This document shows, piece by piece, positions 16,494 through 24,726 of a DNA stretch of 64,000 bases; position 1 is the first letter of the stretch, and each line of letters starts with the position of its first letter. The position numbers and the translations under genes were made by a program. The notes beneath the pieces were generated by a model. The model ran no database searches, was not told the origin of the DNA, and saw only the letters and a list, made by a program, of their open reading frames with translations. Source of the stretch: JAHEJJ01 sp965212205 (lineage in GTDB: Bacteria > Bacteroidota > Bacteroidia > Flavobacteriales > Flavobacteriaceae). The DNA is taken from assembly GCA_965212205.1 (NCBI GenBank), contig CBDBUX010000018.1, positions 94,657 through 158,656 of the forward strand. Direction: 5' to 3'.

Positions 16494-17417
16494 CTATTTC
16501 AAATTTTCTTTTTGTATCTGCTTTACCGCTTTTATGCGGTCTGCAAAGAAACCACTTTTTTCCGGATATTTCAAACTTAAGATCCGGTACGATTGAATGG
16601 CCTTTTTATACTTTTTTTGTTCGAGATAGACCTTGGCCAGCGTCTCGGTCATTAATTCATCTTCCCTGAGTTTTTCAGAGGATTTTACATCCGCAATAGG
16701 TGCGTCCATATCGGGCTCGATCTTGTGGTCCGCTTCTATGAATTTATCGATAAGTTCAAATTTGCGTTTTTTGGCTGTCTTGTCTTCGGAGGGGGTATGG
16801 AGTTCCTTTAATTCCCCTTCTTTTTCGTCATCTTCTTTGCGCACAGATTTCAGTGACGTTAGCTGCAACCATTCTCCAAACGAATGCTTTTCCTTTCTGG
16901 TAAATGGCAGGGGCTTGCCCAAATCCAGAGAATCTTCGGCTTTTTGTCTTTTTTCCTTTGCCAATTGCTGGTCGATCTCCGGGTCTTTGGATTTGAAAAG
17001 TGACGGATCCAGGATCTGATCGGCATCTTGTACCGAGCGGGGCAGAGGTTCATCGGAAGATTCTTCGATCATCTCGGTATCTGCATCAGGGTTGGGGAGC
17101 ACGTCTTCTGAGATCGTCTCTTGTTCTGAGAGGGGTGCTGTTTTACCGGAAATAGTATCCGCGATACTATTTTGAAGAAATTCTTCGGAGGTGATAAAAT
17201 CGAAAAGCACATCCCTGTCGGCGGTATAAGCCGCTGTAATTTTTAACGCTTTGTTATATTTAAAGCTGTTGAGGTTATTCAGCCCTTTTAACTGTAAAGC
17301 ACGCGCCGTTTGAAAATAAGGGTAATCTATCAATACATCTTCTAACTGACGGGTCTGAGCAGCACTGACCATCTCATTGGGAAATTGCAGCAGATGTGTA
17401 AATTCGTTTACCTTCAT
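16494..17417 (-). CDS. TPR-containing protein of the lptE-secG operon, function unknown
   Basis: This 307-residue protein has no signal peptide. Its N-terminus (LIDYPYFQTARALQLKGL) resembles a helical repeat, the middle is long, acidic and probably disordered (about 95-215), and the C-terminus holds a clear TPR hairpin (ETLAKVYLEQKKYKKAIQSY, then YPEKSGFFADRIKAV). The start is ATG 17417; a TTG one codon upstream is possible. Genes of this type sit between lptE and secG in flavobacteria, which points to a link with envelope biogenesis, but no activity can be named. Confidence 0.75.
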   Translation of the reverse strand: MKVNEFTHLLQFPNEMVSAAQTRQLEDVLIDYPYFQTARALQLKGLNNLNSFKYNKALKITAAYTADRDVLFDFITSEEFLQNSIADTISGKTAPLSEQETISEDVLPNPDADTEMIEESSDEPLPRSVQDADQILDPSLFKSKDPEIDQQLAKEKRQKAEDSLDLGKPLPFTRKEKHSFGEWLQLTSLKSVRKEDDEKEGELKELHTPSEDKTAKKRKFELIDKFIEADHKIEPDMDAPIADVKSSEKLREDELMTETLAKVYLEQKKYKKAIQSYRILSLKYPEKSGFFADRIKAVKQIQKENLK

Positions 17418-17432
17418 CAATTGGGTTTAAAC

Positions 17433-17963
17433 TTACCAGTTGGCAAGAGATGCATTAAAAATGTCCTGGGTTAGACGTTCAAAAATAACCTGATGTGCCT
17501 CGTCGCGAACTGAAGCGAGTTGGGAATTGGCATCATAGTCGAAAAAGAAGCTAAACCGTTGTTCGAAATCTGTATCCTCCTTGGTTTTATTATAAAACCG
17601 TACCTGAATGCTCATCGTTAATCTGTTTTGAGCTGCACGTTGTTCGGCCGTGGCAGTCATCGGGGATACCCTATACTCCACGATCTCGCCTTCATAAAGT
17701 AAATCTCCGCTGGAAGTAACAAGGTCCAGACTTGTCTGGCTCAGGATCAAATCCTGCAAGGCCAGCGTAAATTCGCGGTCGAGGCCAGGGTCGAAGGTAG
17801 AACCCGGACTTTGGGTGGCATAATTCTGGAAATAACTTACCTGGAACGTTTCGGCGCTTCCCACATCACCTCCTGTAAAGTTATAAACTCCACAGCCCGA
17901 AAGGCAGCTAAACATCATCAGAGAATAGAATATCGCCAAGGATTTTTTAAATATCACACCCAT
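17433..17963 (-). CDS. lptE: LPS-assembly lipoprotein LptE-like
   Basis: LptE plugs the outer-membrane LptD pore and helps insert LPS. I chose ATG 17963 because it gives a proper lipoprotein signal ending in the lipobox LSGC (Cys24), followed by GVYNFTGGDVG, the usual start of the Bacteroidota LptE family. The frame is open upstream to a GTG at 18008 that overlaps the preceding gene by 4 nt, but that would bury the signal. The mature body has the short alpha/beta layout (LDREFTLALQDLILSQTSLDL). LptD is not in the window. Confidence 0.88.
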   Translation of the reverse strand: MGVIFKKSLAIFYSLMMFSCLSGCGVYNFTGGDVGSAETFQVSYFQNYATQSPGSTFDPGLDREFTLALQDLILSQTSLDLVTSSGDLLYEGEIVEYRVSPMTATAEQRAAQNRLTMSIQVRFYNKTKEDTDFEQRFSFFFDYDANSQLASVRDEAHQVIFERLTQDIFNASLANW

Positions 17964-18004
17964 CTTATTTGAAATATGGTTCAATATAACCATGTTCCTT
18001 TTGC

Positions 18005-19273
18005 TCACAAATCGTATTGTTTAATTTTTCGGTACAGTGTACGTTCTGAGATGCCCAGTTCAGCTGCTGCCGCTTTGCGTTTCCCCCTATTCCGATCAAG
18101 AGATTTTTTAATCAGTTCAATCTCCTTTTCCTGCAATGACAAGGTCTCCTCTTCCTGGATCTCTTCGGCAAAACTGTATTTGTCTTCCTGCGGTGTTTCG
18201 TTCTCAGTTTTCCGCACTACACTGGTTTCGGGCAAAGGCAATACCTCTAGAGGCCGTTCTTCGGTTTTCATGGTATCGCCATTCTCACCATATATTTTCT
18301 TGATCAACCCCTCATGCTCCTGCTGTACTTGAGAGGAATCGTTGTTTTTAAGCAGTTCCAGAGTCAGTTTTTTAAGGTCGTTAAGGTCTCCCTTCATGTC
18401 GAAAAGTACCTTATATAGGATCTCCCTTTCATTGCTGAAGTCGTTTCTGGGACCTTCTTTTTCGATTACGGCTGGTAGCTGACTATCACCGGCACTTGGC
18501 AAATAACTATTTAGTGTCCCTATAGAGATAAAACGTTCTTCCTCCAGTACAGATATCTGCTCGGCTACATTCCTCAATTGCCTGATATTACCCGGCCAGC
18601 GATATTTGAGCAACAACTGTATAGCATCGTCGCCCAGTCTTATGGTGGGCATTTTGTATTTCTGGCTAAAATCCGATGCGAATTTGCGGAACAAAAGATG
18701 GATATCCTGTTGCCGATCTCTGAGCGGTGGTATATTGATCTCTACTGTACTCAGTCTGTAATAAAGGTCTTCCCGGAATTTTCCTTTTTTGATGGCCTCC
18801 AGCATGTTCATATTCGTGGCCGCTACAATTCTCACATTGGTCTTTTGGACCTGAGAGGATCCTACTTTTAAAAATTCCCCGTTTTCCAGCACGCGCAATA
18901 ACCTTACCTGTGTGGTTAAAGGCAGTTCCCCGACCTCATCGAGAAAAATAGTACCCCCGTCGGCTACTTCGAAATATCCCCGACGGGTTTGAGTAGCGCC
19001 CGTAAAGGCTCCTTTTTCGTGTCCGAATAATTCACTGTCTATGGTGCCTTCGGGTATGGCCCCGCAGTTTACAGCGATATACTTTGCATGTTTCCTGTGC
19101 GATAAGGCATGGATGATCTTAGGAATAGCTTCCTTTCCAACACCACTTTCTCCGGTTACCAGTACCGAAATATCGGTGGGAGCCACCTGCATCGCCTTTT
19201 CGATGGCGCGATTTAGTTTGATATCGCTGCCGATAATCTCAAATCGTTGTTTTATAGCCTGTACGCTTTCCAT
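18005..19273 (-). CDS. Sigma-54-dependent transcription activator (AAA+ and Fis-type HTH)
   Basis: This 422-residue protein starts directly with the AAA+ domain, without receiver, PAS or GAF domain. Walker A is GESGVGKE (41-48), the sigma-54 contact loop is GAFTGA (88-93), and Walker B is GGTIFLDEVG (about 106-115). The C-terminus is a Fis-type helix-turn-helix (NRGKRKAAAAELGISERTLY). It should remodel RNA polymerase with sigma-54 at -24/-12 promoters. Lack of an N-terminal signal domain means its activity may be set by level or by a partner. It lies between miaB and lptE, an arrangement common in flavobacteria; its targets are unknown. Confidence 0.93.
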   Translation of the reverse strand: MESVQAIKQRFEIIGSDIKLNRAIEKAMQVAPTDISVLVTGESGVGKEAIPKIIHALSHRKHAKYIAVNCGAIPEGTIDSELFGHEKGAFTGATQTRRGYFEVADGGTIFLDEVGELPLTTQVRLLRVLENGEFLKVGSSQVQKTNVRIVAATNMNMLEAIKKGKFREDLYYRLSTVEINIPPLRDRQQDIHLLFRKFASDFSQKYKMPTIRLGDDAIQLLLKYRWPGNIRQLRNVAEQISVLEEERFISIGTLNSYLPSAGDSQLPAVIEKEGPRNDFSNEREILYKVLFDMKGDLNDLKKLTLELLKNNDSSQVQQEHEGLIKKIYGENGDTMKTEERPLEVLPLPETSVVRKTENETPQEDKYSFAEEIQEEETLSLQEKEIELIKKSLDRNRGKRKAAAAELGISERTLYRKIKQYDL

Positions 19274-19283
19274 CTAAAAATGT

Positions 19284-20720
19284 TTATGAATATCCCACGG
19301 CCTTCCCGATCAAAGTGGCCGAAGTACAGTTCTGGATGTGTACGTTTACGAAATCACCGGGTTGAAAATCTTCTTTCGGGAAAACCACCACCGTATTCTG
19401 TGAATTCCGGCCCATCCAATGATCGTCCGATTTTTTTGAAGTGGCTTCGATTAGAACTTCCTCCGTTTTGCCCAGATGCTGACGGGTACGGACTAGACTG
19501 TGTTTTTGCTGTAGGTCGATAATTTCTCGAAGTCTTCTGATCTTGGTTTCGTGCGGAATGTCATCTTCGAGCTTTCTTGCCGCCAATGTGCCTGGTCTTT
19601 CAGAATAGGCGAACATAAATCCAAAATCATATTTTACATGCTCCATCAAAGAGAGTGTGTCTTTGTGGTCCTGTTCAGATTCTCCCGGGAAACCAGCGAT
19701 CATATCCTGACTGATGGCACAATCGGGGATGATAGCCCTGATGTTATCGATGAGTTCAAAATATTCTGCGCGGGTATGTAAGCGGTTCATCTCCTTTAAG
19801 ATCTTGTCGCTCCCACTCTGAACTGGGAGATGAATATAATTGCAAATATTCTGATAAGACGCCATGGTCTTTATCACATCAAGAGTCATGTCCTGCGGGT
19901 TGGAAGTCGAAAACCGAATCCTCATCCCAGGTTGCGCTTCGGCCACCAATTTCAATAAACCGGAAAAATCTACCGATGTGGCTTTTTGAAGCTCTGAAGC
20001 TTTTTCATAATCTTTTTTCAGTCCTCCTCCATACCATAAATAACTGTCCACGTTCTGGCCCAACAGCGTTACTTCTTTAAAGCCACGATCCCAAAGTTCG
20101 TTAACCTCTTTCACTATAGATTGTGGATCTCTGCTTCTTTCGCGGCCTCTAGTAAAAGGCACCACACAAAAAGTGCACATATTATCACAGCCTCGTGTAA
20201 TCGAAACAAAGGCGGTTACCCCATTGCTATTCAGACGAACTGGCGCGATATCCCCATAGGTTTCCTCCTTGGAGAGTATAACGTTGACGGCCTGCCTTCC
20301 ATCATCGATTTCCCTTATAAGATTTGGAAGATCTTTGTAGGCATCGGGGCCTACGACCATGTCTACTATTTTTTCCTCTTCGAGCAACTGACTTTTCAAC
20401 CGCTCGGCCATACAACCCAGTACCCCAACCTTCATCTGAGGCTTATTCTTTTTAACCGCATTGAATTTTTCCAGCCGCTTACGAACGGTCGTTTCAGCCT
20501 TTTCGCGTATAGAACAGGTATTTACCAGCACCAGATCGGCCTCCTCCAGTATTTGTGTGGTATCGAACCCCTCTCTGGCCAATATTGAGGCCACAATCTC
20601 GCTGTCCGAAAAATTCATCTGACAGCCATAACTTTCTATATATAGTTTTCTGGGGCCATGTTGATGGTTTTCAAGAACCAGGGCCGACCCCTGTATAGCT
20701 TCATCAATTACTTTTTCCAT
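19284..20720 (-). CDS. miaB: tRNA-2-methylthio-N6-dimethylallyladenosine synthase MiaB
   Basis: MiaB is a radical-SAM enzyme that adds a methylthio group to i6A37 in tRNA. The N-terminal UPF0004 domain has the auxiliary cluster cysteines (Cys33, Cys69, Cys103). The radical-SAM motif RGCDNMCTFC gives Cys178, Cys182 and Cys185, and a TRAM domain ends the protein. Its 478 residues are slightly longer than the E. coli form. The start ATG 20720 has a good promoter (TTG-N21-TATCTTTG) 32 bp upstream and is divergent from the LVIVD lipoprotein gene. Confidence 0.97.
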   Translation of the reverse strand: MEKVIDEAIQGSALVLENHQHGPRKLYIESYGCQMNFSDSEIVASILAREGFDTTQILEEADLVLVNTCSIREKAETTVRKRLEKFNAVKKNKPQMKVGVLGCMAERLKSQLLEEEKIVDMVVGPDAYKDLPNLIREIDDGRQAVNVILSKEETYGDIAPVRLNSNGVTAFVSITRGCDNMCTFCVVPFTRGRERSRDPQSIVKEVNELWDRGFKEVTLLGQNVDSYLWYGGGLKKDYEKASELQKATSVDFSGLLKLVAEAQPGMRIRFSTSNPQDMTLDVIKTMASYQNICNYIHLPVQSGSDKILKEMNRLHTRAEYFELIDNIRAIIPDCAISQDMIAGFPGESEQDHKDTLSLMEHVKYDFGFMFAYSERPGTLAARKLEDDIPHETKIRRLREIIDLQQKHSLVRTRQHLGKTEEVLIEATSKKSDDHWMGRNSQNTVVVFPKEDFQPGDFVNVHIQNCTSATLIGKAVGYS

Positions 20721-20751
20721 AGTCTTCTAACTCTTAAAGGAGAAGGATTCG

Positions 20752-20783
20752 CAAAGATAGACGATTCTCTGTTTTTATGACAA
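20752..20783 (-). promoter_or_regulatory. Sigma-A-type promoter of miaB
   Basis: On the minus strand TTG (20783-20781) is followed after 21 bp by TATCTTTG (20759-20752), which fits the Bacteroidota TTG-N17..23-TAnnTTTG pattern. The miaB ATG is 32 bp downstream of the -7 box. The -33 part overlaps the direct repeat TGACAATTTGACA. Confidence 0.7.
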
Positions 20784-20796
20784 TTTGACAGTTAAA

Positions 20797-20829
20797 TTTT
20801 GCTCAAAGTTTACGCAACTTGTAGCTTTG
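20797..20829 (+). promoter_or_regulatory. Sigma-A-type promoter of the LVIVD lipoprotein gene
   Basis: TTTTG (20797-20801) is followed after 20 bp by TAGCTTTG (20822-20829), an exact fit to the Bacteroidota consensus. It lies 50 bp before ATG 20880 and back-to-back with the miaB promoter, their -33 boxes being only 14 bp apart. Confidence 0.75.
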
Positions 20830-20879
20830 CCACGTATCTTTCGGGAAACAGCCCTATAACCTTATTAATAAAGCAAGCT

Positions 20880-22124
20880 ATGAAAAGAAGTATCCCCTAT
20901 CTATTATTGATCCTTATACTTGGCCTATCGTCCTGCGAGGATAAAGGCCAGGATGATTTACAGGAATATCTTATCGCCGTCCCGATTACTATGTCAACGG
21001 AGGACTTTAGAAATAGTGTAGACATCATAAGTCCGCTACCTATCCAGGAATCAGGAAAAATATACGCCTATCAGCAATTGTTATTTGTAAACGACAAGCA
21101 TCTGGGAATTCACATAATCGATAACAGCAATCCGGCAAGCCCTCAAAAAAAGGCTTTTATTAAAATTCCGGGTAATGTTGATATTGCTGTGAAGAACAAC
21201 TATCTCTATGCAGACAGTATTAGAGATTTGCTGGTTTTTGATATTTCAGATATTAATAATATCAGCTTGGTGAACCGTTTGGAAAATGTATTAAAAGATA
21301 ACATCGCCTGGCCTTTTGAAGCGGATTTCGTGGATTATAACGGTTTTGGAAATGGAGACGTACTTGTGGGTTGGGAGTTGCAGACAGAACGGCTTAGCCA
21401 GAGTGAGTTTGAAAGTCGATTTGGAATTTTAGAGGGTAGTCCGGCCTTTGAAAATGCAACTACAGATGATTCTTCGGGTCAGGGAGGATCTTTGGCCAGA
21501 TTTAAAATAGTCGATAATTACCTCTATGCAGTAGACAGTCATTTTATCAACATCTTTGAGATCAGCGATTTGTCTGATCCAAAAGATATGGAAGATGTAT
21601 ACGCGGGTTTCGATATCGAGACGATCTTTAACAGAGGTTCATACCTGTTTTTAGGCAGTATGCGCGGAATGTATATCTATGATATTTCTAATCCTTCTAT
21701 TCCTGAATTTGTTTCGGAATTCCAACATGGGACCGCCTGTGACCCTGTAGTGGTCGATGAAAATTATGCCTATGTAACCCTAAGAGGTGGAAATAACTGC
21801 GGGGCACTCGAGAGCGGACTATTTATCGTGGATATTTCCGATATCAGCAATCCCGAACTGGCCATAAGCTATCCGATGGATGAACCTTACGGCCTTGGCA
21901 TTAAAGGCGATCAGCTTTTTGTCTGTGATGGAAGTTCAGGGTTGAAAGTATACGACAAAAGCAATATAGAGGATCTTGTGTCCCTGGATCACTTTAAGGA
22001 TATAGTAACCTTCGATGTTATACCCCTGGAAACTACCTTATTAATGGTAGGTGAAGAGGTGCTTTATCAATATGTTTATTCGGAAGACGGCCTTGATCTC
22101 CTGAGTCGTCTCGATCTTAATTGA
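20880..22124 (+). CDS. LVIVD-repeat lipoprotein, function unknown
   Basis: ATG 20880 gives a lipoprotein signal MKRSIPYLLLILILGLSSC with lipobox cysteine 19; the frame is open upstream but without signal character. The 414-residue body is a beta-propeller-like series of LVIVD repeats, for example GIHIIDNSNPASPQKKA, LLVFDISDINNISLV, MYIYDISNPSIPEFV, LFIVDISDISNPELA and LKVYDKSN. Such proteins are found at the cell surface of many Bacteroidota with no assigned activity. The gene is transcribed alone from its own promoter and ends at a hairpin terminator. Confidence 0.85.
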   Translation: MKRSIPYLLLILILGLSSCEDKGQDDLQEYLIAVPITMSTEDFRNSVDIISPLPIQESGKIYAYQQLLFVNDKHLGIHIIDNSNPASPQKKAFIKIPGNVDIAVKNNYLYADSIRDLLVFDISDINNISLVNRLENVLKDNIAWPFEADFVDYNGFGNGDVLVGWELQTERLSQSEFESRFGILEGSPAFENATTDDSSGQGGSLARFKIVDNYLYAVDSHFINIFEISDLSDPKDMEDVYAGFDIETIFNRGSYLFLGSMRGMYIYDISNPSIPEFVSEFQHGTACDPVVVDENYAYVTLRGGNNCGALESGLFIVDISDISNPELAISYPMDEPYGLGIKGDQLFVCDGSSGLKVYDKSNIEDLVSLDHFKDIVTFDVIPLETTLLMVGEEVLYQYVYSEDGLDLLSRLDLN

Positions 22125-22148
22125 TAGCCCTCCATACATAACAAAAAT

Positions 22149-22173
22149 ACCCCTTATCCGAGGGGTGTTTTTT
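22149..22173 (+). terminator. Intrinsic terminator after the LVIVD lipoprotein gene
   Basis: ACCCCT (22149-22154) and AGGGGT (22161-22166) pair around a 6-nt loop, followed by GTTTTTT. The 6-bp GC-rich stem and T-run fit an intrinsic terminator. Confidence 0.8.
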
Positions 22174-22216
22174 ATTGTCCAGATTTCCACTGCAAAGTCA
22201 AATAAAAAAATTCACA

Positions 22217-22224
22217 TACTTTTG
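22217..22224 (+). promoter_or_regulatory. -7 box (TACTTTTG) before topA
   Basis: TACTTTTG matches TAnnTTTG and ends 19 bp before the topA ATG. A TTG-type -33 box is not evident at the usual distance, so only the -7 half is supported. Confidence 0.5.
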
Positions 22225-22243
22225 TTCTCTCAAAAACCTATGA

Positions 22244-24724
22244 ATGGCTAGAAATTTAGTAATAGTTGAATCGCCGGCAAAGGCGAGGACCATTGAGAAA
22301 TTTTTAGGTAAGGATTTCAAAGTAGAATCGAGCTTTGGGCATATTGCCGACCTTCCCACCAAAGAATTAGGGGTTGATGTTGAGAACAACTTCAAACCCA
22401 AATATATAGTTGACAAGGAAAAAAAAGTCCTGGTAAAAAAACTCAGGGATCTGGCCAGCAAATCGGAAACGATCTGGCTCGCCAGTGATGAGGACCGGGA
22501 AGGAGAGGCCATCTCATGGCACCTTATGGAGACCTTGAACCTCGACAGAGATAAAACGAAAAGGATTGTTTTTAACTCAATTACCAAAAAGGCAATTCAG
22601 AAAGCGATCGATAATCCGAGGGAGATCGACTATAACCTTGTAAATGCTCAACAAGCACGTCGAGTTCTTGATCGTTTAGTGGGTTATGAGCTTTCGCCGG
22701 TATTATGGAAAAAAATTAAACCGGGGCTATCTGCAGGCCGGGTTCAGTCGGTTGCAGTCCGGCTGATCGTTGAACGGGAACGTCAGATCGAAGCCTTTTC
22801 CCCACAGGCATCATTCCGCGTGGTGGCCGAGTTCGCTACTGCAGAGGGAATTGTCTTTAAGGCAAAACTCCAATCTACCTTCGCCACTGCGGTTGAAGCC
22901 AGGGATTTTCTGAGTAAGAACATCGGTGCAGCATATCAGGTGGCAGAACTCGATAAGAAACCTGCAACAAAATCGCCGGCAGCGCCATTTACCACTTCCA
23001 CACTGCAGCAGGAGGCTTCGAGAAAACTGTTTTACTCGGTCTCCAGGACCATGCAGGTAGCACAGCGATTGTACGAAGCCGGACTCATTACTTATATGAG
23101 GACCGATAGCGTAAACCTTAGCGGTGAAGCTATCCAGGCTGCTAAAAACATGATCGAGGATACCTATGGTGAGCAATACAGTAAGGTAAGAAACTATAAG
23201 GGCAAGGCCAAAGGGGCTCAGGAAGCCCATGAAGCGATTCGACCTACGGAAATGTCGAACCAGAACCCAGCGTTGGAAGCAGACCAATCTAAATTATATG
23301 ACCTGATCTGGAAGCGAACAATTGCTTCTCAAATGAGCGATGCCAAGCTGGAACGAACCAATATGAAGATTAAGGCCAATGCCTTTGATGAACTATATTC
23401 GGCCCAGGGAGAGGTGATCACTTTTGATGGTTTTCTAAAAGTCTATCTGGAAGGAAAGGACGAGGAAGACCTTGAAGAACAACAGGGCGTTTTACCGGCT
23501 GTTAAGCTTGGCGAATCTCTTGATAACAAATATGTTACCGCCACCCAAAGGTTCACCAGGGCTCCGTATCGATATACGGAAGCGACCCTGGTAAAGAAAT
23601 TGGAGGAATTGGGTATTGGACGGCCATCTACTTATGCCCCTACTATATCGACCATTCAGAACCGTGGTTATGTTGAAAAAGGTACTGTGGAGGGAAAAGA
23701 ACGACCCTATACTCAGCTGCAATTACAAAATGGATCGATACAGGAAAGTACATTAACAGAACTCGTTGGATCCGATAAAGGTAAACTGGTACCCTCTGAT
23801 ATCGGTATGATCGTCAATGATTTCCTGGTGAGCCATTTCGCCAATATCCTGGACTATAATTTTACAGCACAGGTAGAAAAGGATTTCGATGAAATCGCAA
23901 CAGGCGACGAAGACTGGCAGAAGGTGATGAAGGATTTCTATAAGGACTTTCATCCCAACGTGATCGATGTTGAAGAAAATGCTGAAAGGGCCAGCGGTGA
24001 AAGAGTTTTGGGTACAGATCCCGACACAGGGCGGCAAGTGGCAGTTCGTCTGGGTAAATTTGGGCCGATGGTCCAGATCGGAACTGTAGAAGAAGAGGAA
24101 AAGCCGCTTTTTGCTAGCCTTTTGCCCGATCAATCCCTTAATACCATATCCTTTGAGGAGGCGATGGAACTATTTGAATTACCGAGAAAGCTTGGTAAAT
24201 ATAAGGACGAAGAAGTAGAAGCCAATGTTGGCAGATACGGACCATATATAAGGTATGGAAAGAAATTCGTATCCCTGGACAAGGGCGAGAGCGCCTTTGA
24301 GGTTGATATGGAAAGAGCCCTGGAACTTATTAAGGCTAAGGAAGTTGCCGATGCCCCCATTGCGGTATATATGGAGAAAGATGTATCTAAAGGGAAAGGT
24401 AGATTTGGACCTTTTATAAAGTGGGATGGTATGTTTATCAATGTCAATAAAAAATATGATTTTGATAACCTTAGTCAGGCAGATATCGAAGAATTAATCG
24501 AGGCCAAATTAAAGAAAGAGGCCGAAAAACTGGTAAAAGAATGGCCCGAGGAAAACATCAGAATTGAAAAAGCACGTTGGGGGCGGCATAATCTGATTAA
24601 AGGAAGGACCAAAGTGGAATTGAGCAAGGATGTAGATGTTGAATCCCTGACTCTCGAACAGGCCAAAGAACGACTGGGAAGTAAAAAGAAAAAACGTACT
24701 GGCAAACAAAAAGGAACAACTTAA
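22244..24724 (+). CDS. topA: DNA topoisomerase I (type IA)
   Basis: TopA relaxes negative supercoils through a covalent tyrosine-DNA bond. The Toprim domain (about 3-130) has Glu9 and the acidic DEDREGE (82-88). The catalytic tyrosine is Tyr284 in LITYMRTDS. After the core (to about 600) come three Toprim-C-terminal repeats (GKFGPMVQIG, GRYGPYIRYG, GRFGPFIKWDG) and a Lys-rich tail instead of zinc ribbons. I see no cysteine anywhere in the 826 residues. The next gene starts 2 bp after the stop, so topA is the head of the transcript that leads toward the gliding genes. Confidence 0.98.
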   Translation: MARNLVIVESPAKARTIEKFLGKDFKVESSFGHIADLPTKELGVDVENNFKPKYIVDKEKKVLVKKLRDLASKSETIWLASDEDREGEAISWHLMETLNLDRDKTKRIVFNSITKKAIQKAIDNPREIDYNLVNAQQARRVLDRLVGYELSPVLWKKIKPGLSAGRVQSVAVRLIVERERQIEAFSPQASFRVVAEFATAEGIVFKAKLQSTFATAVEARDFLSKNIGAAYQVAELDKKPATKSPAAPFTTSTLQQEASRKLFYSVSRTMQVAQRLYEAGLITYMRTDSVNLSGEAIQAAKNMIEDTYGEQYSKVRNYKGKAKGAQEAHEAIRPTEMSNQNPALEADQSKLYDLIWKRTIASQMSDAKLERTNMKIKANAFDELYSAQGEVITFDGFLKVYLEGKDEEDLEEQQGVLPAVKLGESLDNKYVTATQRFTRAPYRYTEATLVKKLEELGIGRPSTYAPTISTIQNRGYVEKGTVEGKERPYTQLQLQNGSIQESTLTELVGSDKGKLVPSDIGMIVNDFLVSHFANILDYNFTAQVEKDFDEIATGDEDWQKVMKDFYKDFHPNVIDVEENAERASGERVLGTDPDTGRQVAVRLGKFGPMVQIGTVEEEEKPLFASLLPDQSLNTISFEEAMELFELPRKLGKYKDEEVEANVGRYGPYIRYGKKFVSLDKGESAFEVDMERALELIKAKEVADAPIAVYMEKDVSKGKGRFGPFIKWDGMFINVNKKYDFDNLSQADIEELIEAKLKKEAEKLVKEWPEENIRIEKARWGRHNLIKGRTKVELSKDVDVESLTLEQAKERLGSKKKKRTGKQKGTT

Positions 24725-24726
24725 GC

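Noticed and set aside
17964..18008. GTG start for LptE overlapping the sigma-54 activator stop
   Set aside because: It would place 15 polar residues before the lipoprotein signal; ATG 17963 gives a proper lipobox.
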